From positions 38,953-102,952 of the forward strand of contig NZ_JAUCMW010000019.1 of NCBI RefSeq assembly GCF_030372765.1: a stretch of DNA of 64,000 bases, given 5' to 3'. Of this stretch, positions 16,901-23,748 are shown one piece after another. Made by a program: the position numbers and the translations under genes. Within the stretch, counting starts at the first letter, position 1; every line of letters begins with the position of its first letter. The notes below the pieces were generated by a model, which was not told where the DNA came from, did no database searches, and saw only the letters and a list, made by a program, of their open reading frames with translations. Origin of the DNA: Labilibaculum sp. K2S. GTDB lineage: Bacteria; Bacteroidota; Bacteroidia; Bacteroidales; Marinifilaceae.

Positions 16901-18064
16901 AAAAGGGATAGTTTAACAATTAAACCTAAAGAATTGCATGAAGAGATAATTGAGACACCAGAAGGAGAAGAAGGAGAGTTTATAAAAGTGTATTATAACA
17001 GATATGATCGAAAAATACCAACAATAAAAGAGTATGAAAAATCGGACAAACTGGCTTTATGGTTTAAAGTCAAAAAAGAGCAGGTGGTTGAATTGATGCA
17101 ATATCTGAAAGGTGATAATATAACAGGAGTAGAATTTCCTTGCGAGATTTGTGGGAGAGAATTGAAGTTAGATTTAGATAAGCTAAATTTAATATTTCCT
17201 GGAAATAAAACAATTACTCAATCTTATGTTGATTATCTTAATGTCGCTTTAAAAAAAGGAGACTTTAGTACATGTAAAAGACAGGCTCATTTTTTCTCTC
17301 AAGTAGCCGTTGAATCAAAGAGTTTTACAGATTTTGAAGAAGATTATTGGTATCGTTTACATGAAATAGTGAATGGGACTGCTGTTGGGATTTATGCAAC
17401 TTTTGGGAAACAAAGTAATGAGAGTTACAAAACTTTATTTGATCAAAACTTCTGGGATGAGAATCATCATCTTGAGTATATTGGAGCTACAGGTTGTTCT
17501 CATCTTTATCATAAGGAGAGTAGTTGTAAGGATATAAAAGATAAAAATAAAAGATATACAGGAGTTGATTCATATACCAAAACGCGTAATGACTATATTA
17601 TTACGTTCCCTAAAACGTTTAAAAAAGACACATTAGGAATGTATGTTAAATATCGTATTATTGATTCTCGAAAATGCGGTGAAAAGTTATTCAATTTAGT
17701 CTATAAAGATGCTAACGGTAATGTAAATGATGGAGATGGCTGGAGATACAGAGGTAGAGGAGCAATACAGGTTACAGGGAGATCGAATTATAGAAAGGTC
17801 TCTGAAAAGTGTAATAGTAAATTTGGAAAGAATTTTGACTGGGAAAATAATCCAGATTTATTAAAAACTGATGGTGAATCAATAATATACTCTGCTGTTT
17901 CATGGTTTTTAAATGCTTTTAAGCCTATAGAGTGTTTAGATGATAAAACGGCAAATCAGGTTACTAAAATTGTAAACGCTGGCCAAAAAGCTAGAAAGGA
18001 AAGGTCTGATAAATTCAATGAATTAATGAATAATGATAAATTATATAAATGCAAGAAGAAATGA
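13955..18064 (+). CDS. Exported polymorphic-toxin-like protein: carrier modules, HExxH peptidase module, GH19-like tip
   Basis: The signal peptide MNKQIPRNIVSILLLVFALL...NAQ is followed by 'YPVQCNVQLIPPYSVHLADY', the opening of a carrier module common in Bacteroidota and, I believe, annotated as TANFOR. Fibronectin-like modules lie at about 180-385, a beta module at 395-475 and a helical segment at 480-570. A metallopeptidase-like module follows, with H850-E-L-A-H854-G, His861 and 'NLMDY'. The tip (about 1070-1369) is GH19-like: 'QAHFFSQVAVESKSF' carries the expected catalytic Glu1120, and 'YRGRGAIQVTGRSNY' (from about 1265) is the GH19/lysozyme substrate-site signature. The predicted action is cutting peptidoglycan (or chitin-like glycan) outside the cytoplasm. 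From about nt 16680 codon use becomes clearly more A/T-rich than in the body, consistent with a swapped tip. A small exported gene overlaps the stop by 4 bp. No classical type IX sorting domain is visible. Confidence 0.75.
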   Translation: MNKQIPRNIVSILLLVFALLLTAGTSNAQQYPVQCNVQLIPPYSVHLADYYQGGNQKLLVNLTLKDLNHADLSVRLRISIEGQGIKLITKDDFIPKNPVLLQAGTPELLYGDRLEEYLVPEHMNFSGITKKQFLKTGRLPEGVYKFTVEIFEARRQEKVSNTATSMAWMLLNEPPVITAPANNKLLKATDPASIFFNWLPRHMNSQNALSDVEYEFTMVEIWPVNQSAEEAIRSKEPLLKTVFRNTSFVYDAQYPMLVPGRQYACRVRAFSNQQKEMFKNEGYSPVVSFVFGEECKPPLLVDVDPALGGSAQLSIVPQSNHSSFTVQIRDVAGDKWYSQQSNQPDFELKQLKPGATYQYKVQAQCETLESEFTPISQFSLSKEQAEVECGQSASIPEIDGSPALNQLTAGDVINAGGFKVTVKQASGSRGTFTGSGVVRIGMLGNIELRTVFDNIKVNESYQLTAGEIRVVGSDIYALGSDIRDQADDFFNNDIWDSVDDAIADAESIVDEISNLQTDMGNNSLNNELEKAKRTIEKGRDQLAVGNQEGAQLVKEGADKVAQILDQVNSGDFQITANGIFFLAHDNQNYGFDSHEEGLTEEEKKAYLPYYQSLQLGDTTKQYYLKAWKSIGSNGNDVVKVEMQLSNGMKADTVHFMNAMGAEIAPQKQGDAFSLNLRGSFHEDVQQITAYYNVKNDSTKNTKKVLLGALNVISYDQIEKNLVLVPVNGNATSIPRAQLETYLNDTYSPANVRWTVSQHAGVQVEYSNDMNQGLDDGESKMLSNYTKEMNKVIKALKRSGDYDQHKTYVFLVDKAQTASKAGFMPKKRPWGFVFTNIHYNNSKALCRTISHELAHGEFRLSHPFQDFPSVPENSTQNLMDYADGQQLRKYQWDDIHNLRDVELYGQDEEGNASMDMNMTAENIKNLLDLIRDDNVNKKTHSNLNIYSFSKGKVKNMSLSKDFILDYFEVEVGSGRQLSDQDPIKRDSLTIKPKELHEEIIETPEGEEGEFIKVYYNRYDRKIPTIKEYEKSDKLALWFKVKKEQVVELMQYLKGDNITGVEFPCEICGRELKLDLDKLNLIFPGNKTITQSYVDYLNVALKKGDFSTCKRQAHFFSQVAVESKSFTDFEEDYWYRLHEIVNGTAVGIYATFGKQSNESYKTLFDQNFWDENHHLEYIGATGCSHLYHKESSCKDIKDKNKRYTGVDSYTKTRNDYIITFPKTFKKDTLGMYVKYRIIDSRKCGEKLFNLVYKDANGNVNDGDGWRYRGRGAIQVTGRSNYRKVSEKCNSKFGKNFDWENNPDLLKTDGESIIYSAVSWFLNAFKPIECLDDKTANQVTKIVNAGQKARKERSDKFNELMNNDKLYKCKKK

Positions 18065-18684
18065 ATAAAAGTATTGTGATTCTGTTTGTTTTATTGTCTC
18101 ATTTTCTACATGTTAATGCACAAAATTGCGATTGTAATCAAAAAGTGTGGTTGAGAAGTTTTAAAAAATTACTCCCTAAAGAAGTTTGTATTAAACAAGG
18201 AAATTACCATATAACAGAGATTTATAATAAGGTTGACTTGAATGATGATGGATTAATGGATTTTATATGTGACTGGAATAGGTACCCGTTGCAAGATGGG
18301 GATACAATTTTCGTTAGTATTTATATTCAAAATATTGATAGTACTTATTCTCATGTTAAAACATTTGATAATTTATATCCTATTTATTTCAAGGATTATA
18401 GTTTGGATTATGTGCCAGATAATCCAGCCTTGGTTGATGTTCATAGGATGTATAATGATCAGAGTCCATTTCTAAAGCTCACCTTTGAGAAAAATACAAT
18501 TAAGATTGTAATGACCGCTGATGCTGAATCGAATTTGATAATTACATATAGTTATAATAGGAGTTTGAAAGGTTGGAGCTATTATGAAAGTCAGTACTAC
18601 TTTTTTAATATTGATGAATATCAATTCCGTGATTACTCAGAAGAGCTTGGTCCATTAATAGACAACTTTACATATTTTTATTAG
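18061..18684 (+). CDS. Exported small protein, candidate immunity protein of the GH19-like tip
   Basis: I prefer ATG 18061: it forms an ATGA overlap with the toxin stop, has 'aagaagaa' just upstream as a possible ribosome site, and starts directly with the signal peptide MNKSIVILFVLLSHFLHVNA. The in-frame ATG at 18049 adds four polar residues. The mature part begins 'QNCDCNQK', carries one calcium-loop-like stretch ('KVDLNDDGLMDFI', as in FG-GAP/EF-type loops) and is otherwise beta-rich with many aromatics; no family is recognised. Its position directly behind a toxin tip that should act in the periplasm, plus its own export signal, make a periplasmic inhibitor the best hypothesis. Its base composition matches the toxin tip rather than the toxin body. 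Confidence 0.7.
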   Translation: MNKSIVILFVLLSHFLHVNAQNCDCNQKVWLRSFKKLLPKEVCIKQGNYHITEIYNKVDLNDDGLMDFICDWNRYPLQDGDTIFVSIYIQNIDSTYSHVKTFDNLYPIYFKDYSLDYVPDNPALVDVHRMYNDQSPFLKLTFEKNTIKIVMTADAESNLIITYSYNRSLKGWSYYESQYYFFNIDEYQFRDYSEELGPLIDNFTYFY

Positions 18685-18705
18685 TGATTGTAATATTCCC
18701 CGCTA

Positions 18706-18813
18706 GTGCGCGATTGTATCGCGTTCTAAGTCATACAGGTTTTCTTGTGTGATAAAGGAACATTGGAAGGAGTGGTTGTAGTGATGTAGTAACCACACGA
18801 TGCAATCGTGCGG
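18706..18813. repeat. Opposed pair of REP-like palindromes
   Basis: A degenerate forward copy (18706-18726, gtgcgcgattgtatcgcgttc) faces an intact inverted copy (18793-18813, ccacacgatgcaatcgtgcgg). The second copy runs into the reading frame of the orphan toxin tip and supplies its first residues (MQSCGSG). Confidence 0.7.
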
Positions 18814-19540
18814 TAGCGGAGCTTTAAATACACTTATCACAAATCCAATTTTAACTGAGAGGTTAAAACAAACGGATGAAGGGAAAGTATTTCTGGAGGT
18901 TTGGCCAACTATAAGTACTACTATCGATTTAGCACAAATCAGCACTGAACTTTTGACTAGTTTTGTTAAAAACAGTAAGTCTGTAAGCAATGTTTTAAGC
19001 GATTTACCTGAAGCTGAAGCAAAACGATTGGACGATTTGATTGCCAAGAGTGATGAGGTTTTGGTGAAGAGGGGAGTAGGAGCGGCTTATGCCGGAAGTG
19101 TTTTTAAAGTTGGAGACAATATTGCTGGTAAAATTATTGTTCAAGTAAAAGCAGGGATAAATGGGAAAATTGCTGTAATTGGTCGGAAAATGGATGGACA
19201 TGTAAATGAAGCCATAAACAGTCTTCAATCTCAAGGCAAACAAGTAGAAGCTTTTAATGATGTCTTTCAATCTGGTAAATCATTTAATATTGACGGTGCA
19301 AATTATAGTTGGCAAGAAATTGTTGATGATTTTGGGAATATAAATGGTAAGTATTCAACTAATAGCGATGGGTGGATAATTGATGAAGAATTACCAAATA
19401 CATTGATGTATAAAGCAAATCAAAAATGGGTTCAAAAACTTTTAGATGATGGATATGAAATCATTGATATCGGATATCCAATTAATAACAACACTCCAAG
19501 TGTTTTCTACAATATGGAGTTAAATGTAATTTTTCCTTAA
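18800..19540 (+). CDS. Orphan C-terminal toxin-like tip without carrier
   Basis: The frame is open from 18785 and its first ATG lies inside the REP-like palindrome, so the first seven residues are repeat-encoded and the true upstream part is missing. There is no signal peptide. Residues about 20-100 are helical. The C-terminal 125 residues look like a compact alpha/beta domain with 'GKIAVIGRKMDGHVNEAIN', 'NYSWQEIVDDFG', 'NQKWVQKLLDDGYEIIDIGY' and 'SVFYNMELNVIF'. I have the impression of having seen this 'IAVIGR.M ... W...L...GY.I.DIG' pattern at the ends of polymorphic toxins, but I cannot name its activity. A small gene follows after 2 bp, the usual place for immunity. It may be a silent, displaced tip that can recombine onto a carrier. 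Whether it is translated is unclear. Confidence 0.6.
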   Translation: MQSCGSGALNTLITNPILTERLKQTDEGKVFLEVWPTISTTIDLAQISTELLTSFVKNSKSVSNVLSDLPEAEAKRLDDLIAKSDEVLVKRGVGAAYAGSVFKVGDNIAGKIIVQVKAGINGKIAVIGRKMDGHVNEAINSLQSQGKQVEAFNDVFQSGKSFNIDGANYSWQEIVDDFGNINGKYSTNSDGWIIDEELPNTLMYKANQKWVQKLLDDGYEIIDIGYPINNNTPSVFYNMELNVIFP

Positions 19541-19542
19541 TT

Positions 19543-19887
19543 ATGGAGTATTTATTTTTATTTGCAGAAAGAGTTGTTGCCAATTTGAAGAGTGAATTGG
19601 TGAGCAATAAAGAATCAATAGGGCATTATTCATTTGATAAATGTCTTATTTATAATAGTTCACTAGAGATTAGTTTTAAAAATGATATGTCTGTGATAAG
19701 ATGTAATTTAAGTGTACATCCGTTAGATATGCCTTGGAAATTACGGGTGTCCATTGACGATATTAGTTTAGATTCTGAATATGAAATATTTCCAAATTTG
19801 CTAAAGTCTCCAAATACTTTAGGTAATGAATTATCCAATAAATTAGCCAAGGATATTGTTATTGCATTAAGGGGAAATATTAAATGA
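19543..19887 (+). CDS. Small cytoplasmic protein, candidate immunity for the orphan tip
   Basis: This 114-residue gene starts 2 bp after the stop of the orphan tip. It has no signal peptide or transmembrane segment. It shows alternating strands with acidic patches ('SLEISFKNDMSVIRCNLSV', 'KLRVSIDDISLDSEYEIF') and a C-terminal helix ('NTLGNELSNKLAKDIVIAL'), a shape common among small immunity proteins. A cytoplasmic location suggests its partner acts in the cytoplasm. The pairing rests on position and size; no family is recognised. Confidence 0.6.
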   Translation: MEYLFLFAERVVANLKSELVSNKESIGHYSFDKCLIYNSSLEISFKNDMSVIRCNLSVHPLDMPWKLRVSIDDISLDSEYEIFPNLLKSPNTLGNELSNKLAKDIVIALRGNIK

Positions 19888-19910
19888 TAGATTGGTTTTT
19901 GTGCTTCTCC

Positions 19911-20033
19911 CCCTGCTCCCGCACGATTGCATCGTGTGGTTTGTGAAAGACATGTGGTAAGAAATGTAATTAGGAATTAATGATTAACTGTTTAGTGTAA
20001 ATTCTAATAGGTGTGGTAATTATAAATTTTATA
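19911..20033. repeat. 123-bp direct repeat B, copy 1
   Basis: It contains the REP-like palindrome (19919-19939) followed by a conserved tail with 'aatgattaactgtttagtgt' and 'gtgtggtaattataaatttt'. The same 123 bases recur at 20581-20703 with roughly ten differences, exactly 670 bp downstream. Confidence 0.9.
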
Positions 20034-20073
20034 ATCCGGAGGGTGTTTATTTTATAAGTTTTGTTGTGGTAGA

Positions 20074-20571
20074 ATGCTTGGATATAGTAAAATGAACATA
20101 TTTAAAAAGAGTGGGTATTTAAGAGTACTGTTTGTAGGTCTTCCTTTTGGAGTAGCTTCATTAATAGGTGGTACTACTATGTTTAATGAGATTCCTGAAA
20201 CTCCCAAAGAGTTGATTTTGTATGAGGGGGTGTTAACATCATTCGGAGAAACTACATATTACGAAGTAGAATTAGATTTGGAAAGAACATTGTTTTATGT
20301 GAAAATTAATTCCGAAATGTATTATGCTGATCGTAGAAAGGAGCGTAGAATAATGGAGAGTTATGACTATAAAATAGGAGATTCACTAAAAGTGTGGACA
20401 AATCTCAATGATGTATATGTAAAACAGCTGATTGTAAATAATCAAATGCTTATGGTATATAAGCCTCCTTATTGGAGGGCTTGGTTTTTTACTTTAGCTG
20501 GAATTTTGTTTACAGTGATGTCCGTATTTTATTTAATAAAGTATAATGCAGATTATTTTGGAGAAGATTGA
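20074..20571 (+). CDS. Small two-helix membrane protein in a repeat-flanked cassette
   Basis: The protein has 165 residues with a hydrophobic segment at about 15-35 ('YLRVLFVGLPFGVASLIGG') and another near the C-terminus ('AWFFTLAGILFTVMSVFYLI'). Between them is a soluble beta-rich domain of about 90 residues ('YEVELDLERTLFYVKINSEM'). ATG 20092 (MNIFKKSG...) is an alternative start that gives a neater basic N-terminus. No family is recognised. The gene lies exactly between two copies of a 123-bp repeat, next to toxin/immunity genes. It could be a membrane-bound immunity protein left from a lost toxin, or an unrelated passenger. It is clearly part of a cassette-like duplication. Confidence 0.65.
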   Translation: MLGYSKMNIFKKSGYLRVLFVGLPFGVASLIGGTTMFNEIPETPKELILYEGVLTSFGETTYYEVELDLERTLFYVKINSEMYYADRRKERRIMESYDYKIGDSLKVWTNLNDVYVKQLIVNNQMLMVYKPPYWRAWFFTLAGILFTVMSVFYLIKYNADYFGED

Positions 20572-20580
20572 TTTCCCCGC

Positions 20581-20703
20581 CCCCGCTCCCGCACGATTGC
20601 ATCGTGTGGTTTGTAAAAGATATGTGGTAAGTAATGCAATTTGGTATTAATGATTAACTGTTTAGTGTAAATTTTAAGAGGTGTGGTAATTATAAATTTT
20701 ATC
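20581..20703. repeat. 123-bp direct repeat B, copy 2
   Basis: This is the second copy of the block at 19911-20033, including the palindrome at 20589-20609. With copy 1 it brackets the 165-residue membrane-protein gene. Confidence 0.9.
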
Positions 20704-21022
20704 CCTATTACCCCAAACCCCTAAAGGGGCTTAATGGTGCAGGTTTGGGAAGTTCCTTTCAGGGAATTGGAACGAAGTGGAAATCGACGAAGTCCATTTA
20801 GGGGTAGTAAGACTGTTATGGAAGTGGTAAGCACACGATGCAATCGTGCGGTAGCGGGGATAGGAAAGCCGAAAAGTAAGACAGTTATGAATTAGAAATT
20901 ATGCTTTGGGTTCTTTGTAATAAAATCTTTAAAAGGCCTTTTTGCCGGAGCGAAAAGCGAAATAATAAAAACGAGAATGTCGAAAATCGATAAGAGTAGA
21001 CACCATTTAATATAATTTAAAA
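20704..21022. repeat. Repeat mosaic and leader before the 235-aa gene
   Basis: Right after repeat B come pieces known from elsewhere in the island: 'ccccaaacccctaaaggggc' (as in repeat A), one relative of the 30-bp tandem unit (about 20774-20803, 'gtggaaatcgacgaagtcca'), and an inverted REP-like palindrome (20831-20851, gcacacgatgcaatcgtgcgg). The remaining 170 bases before the ATG at 21023 show no gene or hairpin and presumably hold its promoter. Confidence 0.7.
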
Positions 21023-21730
21023 ATGCTTAAGAAATTTTTACTAATTGCTTTAACAATTTTTTGTATTGGAGAGCTAAGTGCACAACAATTGTTATCCCCA
21101 TCGTTTACGTTTTCGCACAAGAAAACGGCTTACCTAACTCTTACAGATGGAACAGAGTTAGAGGGTATCATAAAAGATATTGATAGAAAAAAGGGGTTAA
21201 TAAAGTACATTAAAATAGAAGATGAAACAGGGAAGAAACACAAATTGAAGCCTGCTGCTATTGTGCACATGTATCTGCCTGCAAGTGGTCTGGATAAATT
21301 GAGTAAAGCAATTTCTTTTTTGAAGGATGCGAAAAAATGGACCAATCAGAAGCTGAATCAGGATTTGTTACATCAGGGCTATGTTTATTGTGAGAATACA
21401 CAGGTGCTGGTTAAAAAGAAGGAGAGAACAATGATGCTACAATTGCTAAATCCTGAGTTTAGTAATGAAGTGAGAGTATATCATGATCCTAAGGCAAAAC
21501 ACACTATGGGAATTGGTGTTGCAGGAATAAATGCAACAGGTAATATTGCCAAATCATACTATGTGAAAAATGCTGACGAAGATGTTGCTCATTTAATTAA
21601 GAAAAACAAATACACTAAGGAATTTGCTACACTTTGGGGTGGGTGCGATACGTTGGTTCAAAAAACCACTGATATTAAATGGAGAGATTTAACTCAACAC
21701 ATTTTGGATTATTCTAATTGTGGTAATTAA
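21023..21730 (+). CDS. Exported protein of unknown function, 235 aa
   Basis: The signal peptide MLKKFLLIALTIFCIGELSAQ is clear. Residues 35-75 form a small beta barrel-like stretch ('AYLTLTDGTELEGIIKDIDR') resembling the 'dG....G.I' pattern seen in many Bacteroidota periplasmic proteins. The rest is mixed, with a lysine-rich centre ('VLVKKKERTMML') and 'GVAGINATGNIAKSYYVKN'. No catalytic motif is visible. It follows the repeat island and is closed by a strong hairpin at 21759. It may mark the return to chromosomal core sequence. Confidence 0.75.
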   Translation: MLKKFLLIALTIFCIGELSAQQLLSPSFTFSHKKTAYLTLTDGTELEGIIKDIDRKKGLIKYIKIEDETGKKHKLKPAAIVHMYLPASGLDKLSKAISFLKDAKKWTNQKLNQDLLHQGYVYCENTQVLVKKKERTMMLQLLNPEFSNEVRVYHDPKAKHTMGIGVAGINATGNIAKSYYVKNADEDVAHLIKKNKYTKEFATLWGGCDTLVQKTTDIKWRDLTQHILDYSNCGN

Positions 21731-21758
21731 AAAATAACACATCACAACAAAAAAAATA

Positions 21759-21791
21759 CTGCTGGTACGCTTTTGTAATTCGTACCAGCAG
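21759..21791. terminator. Perfect 11-bp-stem hairpin, probable terminator
   Basis: Arms 'ctgctggtacg' (21759-21769) and 'cgtaccagcag' (21781-21791) pair perfectly around an 11-base loop. On the plus strand only 'aaatata' follows. On the minus strand the stem is followed by a run of eight T, so it would be a canonical terminator for minus-strand transcription and a weaker one for the gene at 21023. It may insulate the gene from antisense reading. Confidence 0.6.
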
Positions 21792-21909
21792 AAATATATA
21801 GATAGAATCTTTCTCTTGGTTTTTTGTGTGGTCGTTTGGAAAGTCCCCTTCAGGGCTTCCGAATTCGGGAAAGGTGTAAATGAGAAAAAGGCATAATAAC
21901 AATACAGAA

Positions 21910-23664
21910 ATGAAAGACTTTAAACACTACTGTTTTATACTCTTAATGGCTTTTGTGGTTTGCAGCTGCCAAAAAGATGAGCCTATGGTTCCCCCGGTAA
22001 TAAATGCCATAGCAGCATCAGATATAACCAATACAACGGCAGTTATTAATGCTGAAATAACCGAAGCAGGTTCCGAGCCAATCCTTAAGTATGGGTTTGT
22101 TTGGACAGAAGGTTACGATGGAGTTTCAACTCTAAACGAAGGAACGGTTGAATATTTAAATGGAAATCCTCAGGAAGGTAAAATCTCTTTTGAATTAAAA
22201 AATTTAGAGCAAGGAAAGCATTACAAATACAATGCTTTTATTCAGACCGAAACCGATACTTATATGAATAAATATGGAACTGATTTTGATCTGGCAAGTC
22301 CTGAAATTACTGAAATCAGCCCTAAGGAAGGTGCTGGAGGAACTAAGGTGACCATTACTGGTAAATACTTTACAACTAACAAGGAGGCTATTTCCCTAAA
22401 GTTGGGTTCCGTTGAGACCGAAATATTGGAAGCCTCCGAAAATGAAATTACGTTTATTGCACCAGAAGGTTATCAGGGTGATATAGAGATTGACCTTGAT
22501 CTTATTGTTAATGGAGTGCAAAGTCAAAGTGAAATTACATTTACCTATTTAGATTATTTTCAATTTGATACGAAATATCTTAGATCAGGTGAGGTGTTTA
22601 CTTTTATAGTTTCTAATCAGGTGTATACTGATGATAATCGAAAACCAAAAATTGATGTAAAAGTAAATGGTAAGCAATGTGATGCTTTTTCAGTAAGGGT
22701 TAGTCAGCGACAGTCTGAGGTAGATGTTTATTTGCCTAAAGATTTACAGGCAGGAGTAGCTACTATTGAAATGAAGACTTCTAATGGTGAGTACTTATTT
22801 AATAAAAACAATTCTTTAACAATTCTGCCTTCAGGAGTATGGGCAAAGAAGCAAGATTTACCAAGCAAGGATTTGGGAAAAGGGGTAGGCTTTTCAAAAG
22901 ATGGTTTTGGATATGTTTTGAATCAGAAAAAGTTATATCAATACAATCCCGCCAGCAATAGTTGGACTTTATATAAAGAGATTTTATCTCTTCAGGATAA
23001 AAAAATAGATGCACTTGGTTTGATCGATGAGGAATTATTGATTATGCAGGGAAAGACTTTAAAAACATACAGCTTTTTTGGAGATTATTCTCAGGCGAGA
23101 GCTGAATTTCCCGGAGTAGCGCGTGATGGTGCAGCGAGTTTTATTGTAAACAACGCTTTTTATTATGGCTTGGGGTACATTAATGAGGATTATCAAAATG
23201 ATCTTTGGAAGTATAATCTTGATACTGATGAATGGATTCGTCTTTCAGATGGTCCATCCTTAAATCACTTTTTTTCATATCAAAAGGAATCTGTTTTTGT
23301 TTTAGAAGGTAAGGTTTTTATAAATGGATTGATATACGACCATGGAACTGATACGTATACGGATAGTATGGTATCTTTTTACGCAGGTAAAAACTGCCTG
23401 GTGTTTAACGATAAGTGCTATTTGATAGGTGTGATTAATCGATTTGTTTCGGCTGTAAAGAGTGATGATGGTTCATTTCGATTTAATTACGAGGAGGTGA
23501 TAGGAATTAGCGATTATGATTTTAACAGAGACGAAATTGTAACAGATACGCCTTGTCCTGTAATTGGTAGGTATAAACATTTCACATTCAATATAAACAG
23601 TAAGATTTATATTGGTACAGATGATGATGCTTTAGAGTTCTGGGAATATACACCAGCAGATTAA
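21910..23664 (+). CDS. Lipoprotein with fibronectin-like, IPT/TIG and Kelch-like modules
   Basis: ATG 21910 is preferred over the ATG at 21880, because it gives the lipoprotein signal MKDFKHYCFILLMAFVVCSCQK with a cysteine for lipidation. Residues about 30-135 resemble a fibronectin-like 'ITNTTAVINAEITEAGS...YGFVW' module. Residues 138-225 form an IPT/TIG module ('PEITEISPKEGAGGTKVTIT', 'ITFIAPEG'). A second Ig-like module follows, and from about 310 there are Kelch-like blades ('LYQYNPASNSWTLYKEI', 'DLWKYNLDTDEWIRLSDG', 'FWEYTP'). Surface-exposed lipoproteins of this layout are common in Bacteroidota and often bind glycan or protein partners. Nothing here points to catalysis. It is followed after 84 bp by the fibronectin-III protein. 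Confidence 0.8.
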   Translation: MKDFKHYCFILLMAFVVCSCQKDEPMVPPVINAIAASDITNTTAVINAEITEAGSEPILKYGFVWTEGYDGVSTLNEGTVEYLNGNPQEGKISFELKNLEQGKHYKYNAFIQTETDTYMNKYGTDFDLASPEITEISPKEGAGGTKVTITGKYFTTNKEAISLKLGSVETEILEASENEITFIAPEGYQGDIEIDLDLIVNGVQSQSEITFTYLDYFQFDTKYLRSGEVFTFIVSNQVYTDDNRKPKIDVKVNGKQCDAFSVRVSQRQSEVDVYLPKDLQAGVATIEMKTSNGEYLFNKNNSLTILPSGVWAKKQDLPSKDLGKGVGFSKDGFGYVLNQKKLYQYNPASNSWTLYKEILSLQDKKIDALGLIDEELLIMQGKTLKTYSFFGDYSQARAEFPGVARDGAASFIVNNAFYYGLGYINEDYQNDLWKYNLDTDEWIRLSDGPSLNHFFSYQKESVFVLEGKVFINGLIYDHGTDTYTDSMVSFYAGKNCLVFNDKCYLIGVINRFVSAVKSDDGSFRFNYEEVIGISDYDFNRDEIVTDTPCPVIGRYKHFTFNINSKIYIGTDDDALEFWEYTPAD

Positions 23665-23683
23665 ATAGTAAATGAAAAATAAG

Positions 23684-23708
23684 GGGGAGTTTTAATTAAA
23701 TACTCCCC
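23684..23708 (+). terminator. Short G/C hairpin after the lipoprotein gene
   Basis: 'ggggagt' (23684-23690) pairs with 'actcccc' (23702-23708) around an 11-base A/T loop, 20 bp past the stop at 23664. No T-run follows, so it may be a weak terminator or an mRNA end-protecting structure. Confidence 0.35.
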
Positions 23709-23748
23709 TAAACTACATCCGATAAAATATCAAACAATATAACAAGCC

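Noticed and set aside
13955..18064. Type A or type B sorting domain at the toxin C-terminus
   Set aside because: The last 100 residues belong to the GH19-like domain. No 'YPNP' or 'FSPNGDG' type motif is present, so the export route remains an inference.
11775..20851. CRISPR array
   Set aside because: The repeated 21-mers are palindromic, occur in both orientations and at irregular distances of about 90 to 5000 bp, with genes between them. There are no spacer-sized intervals and no cas genes.
11775..20851. Integron-type attC array
   Set aside because: Palindromes near gene cassettes suggested it, but no attC core sites (GTTRRRY/RYYYAAC) or integrase are visible, and palindrome orientation is mixed.
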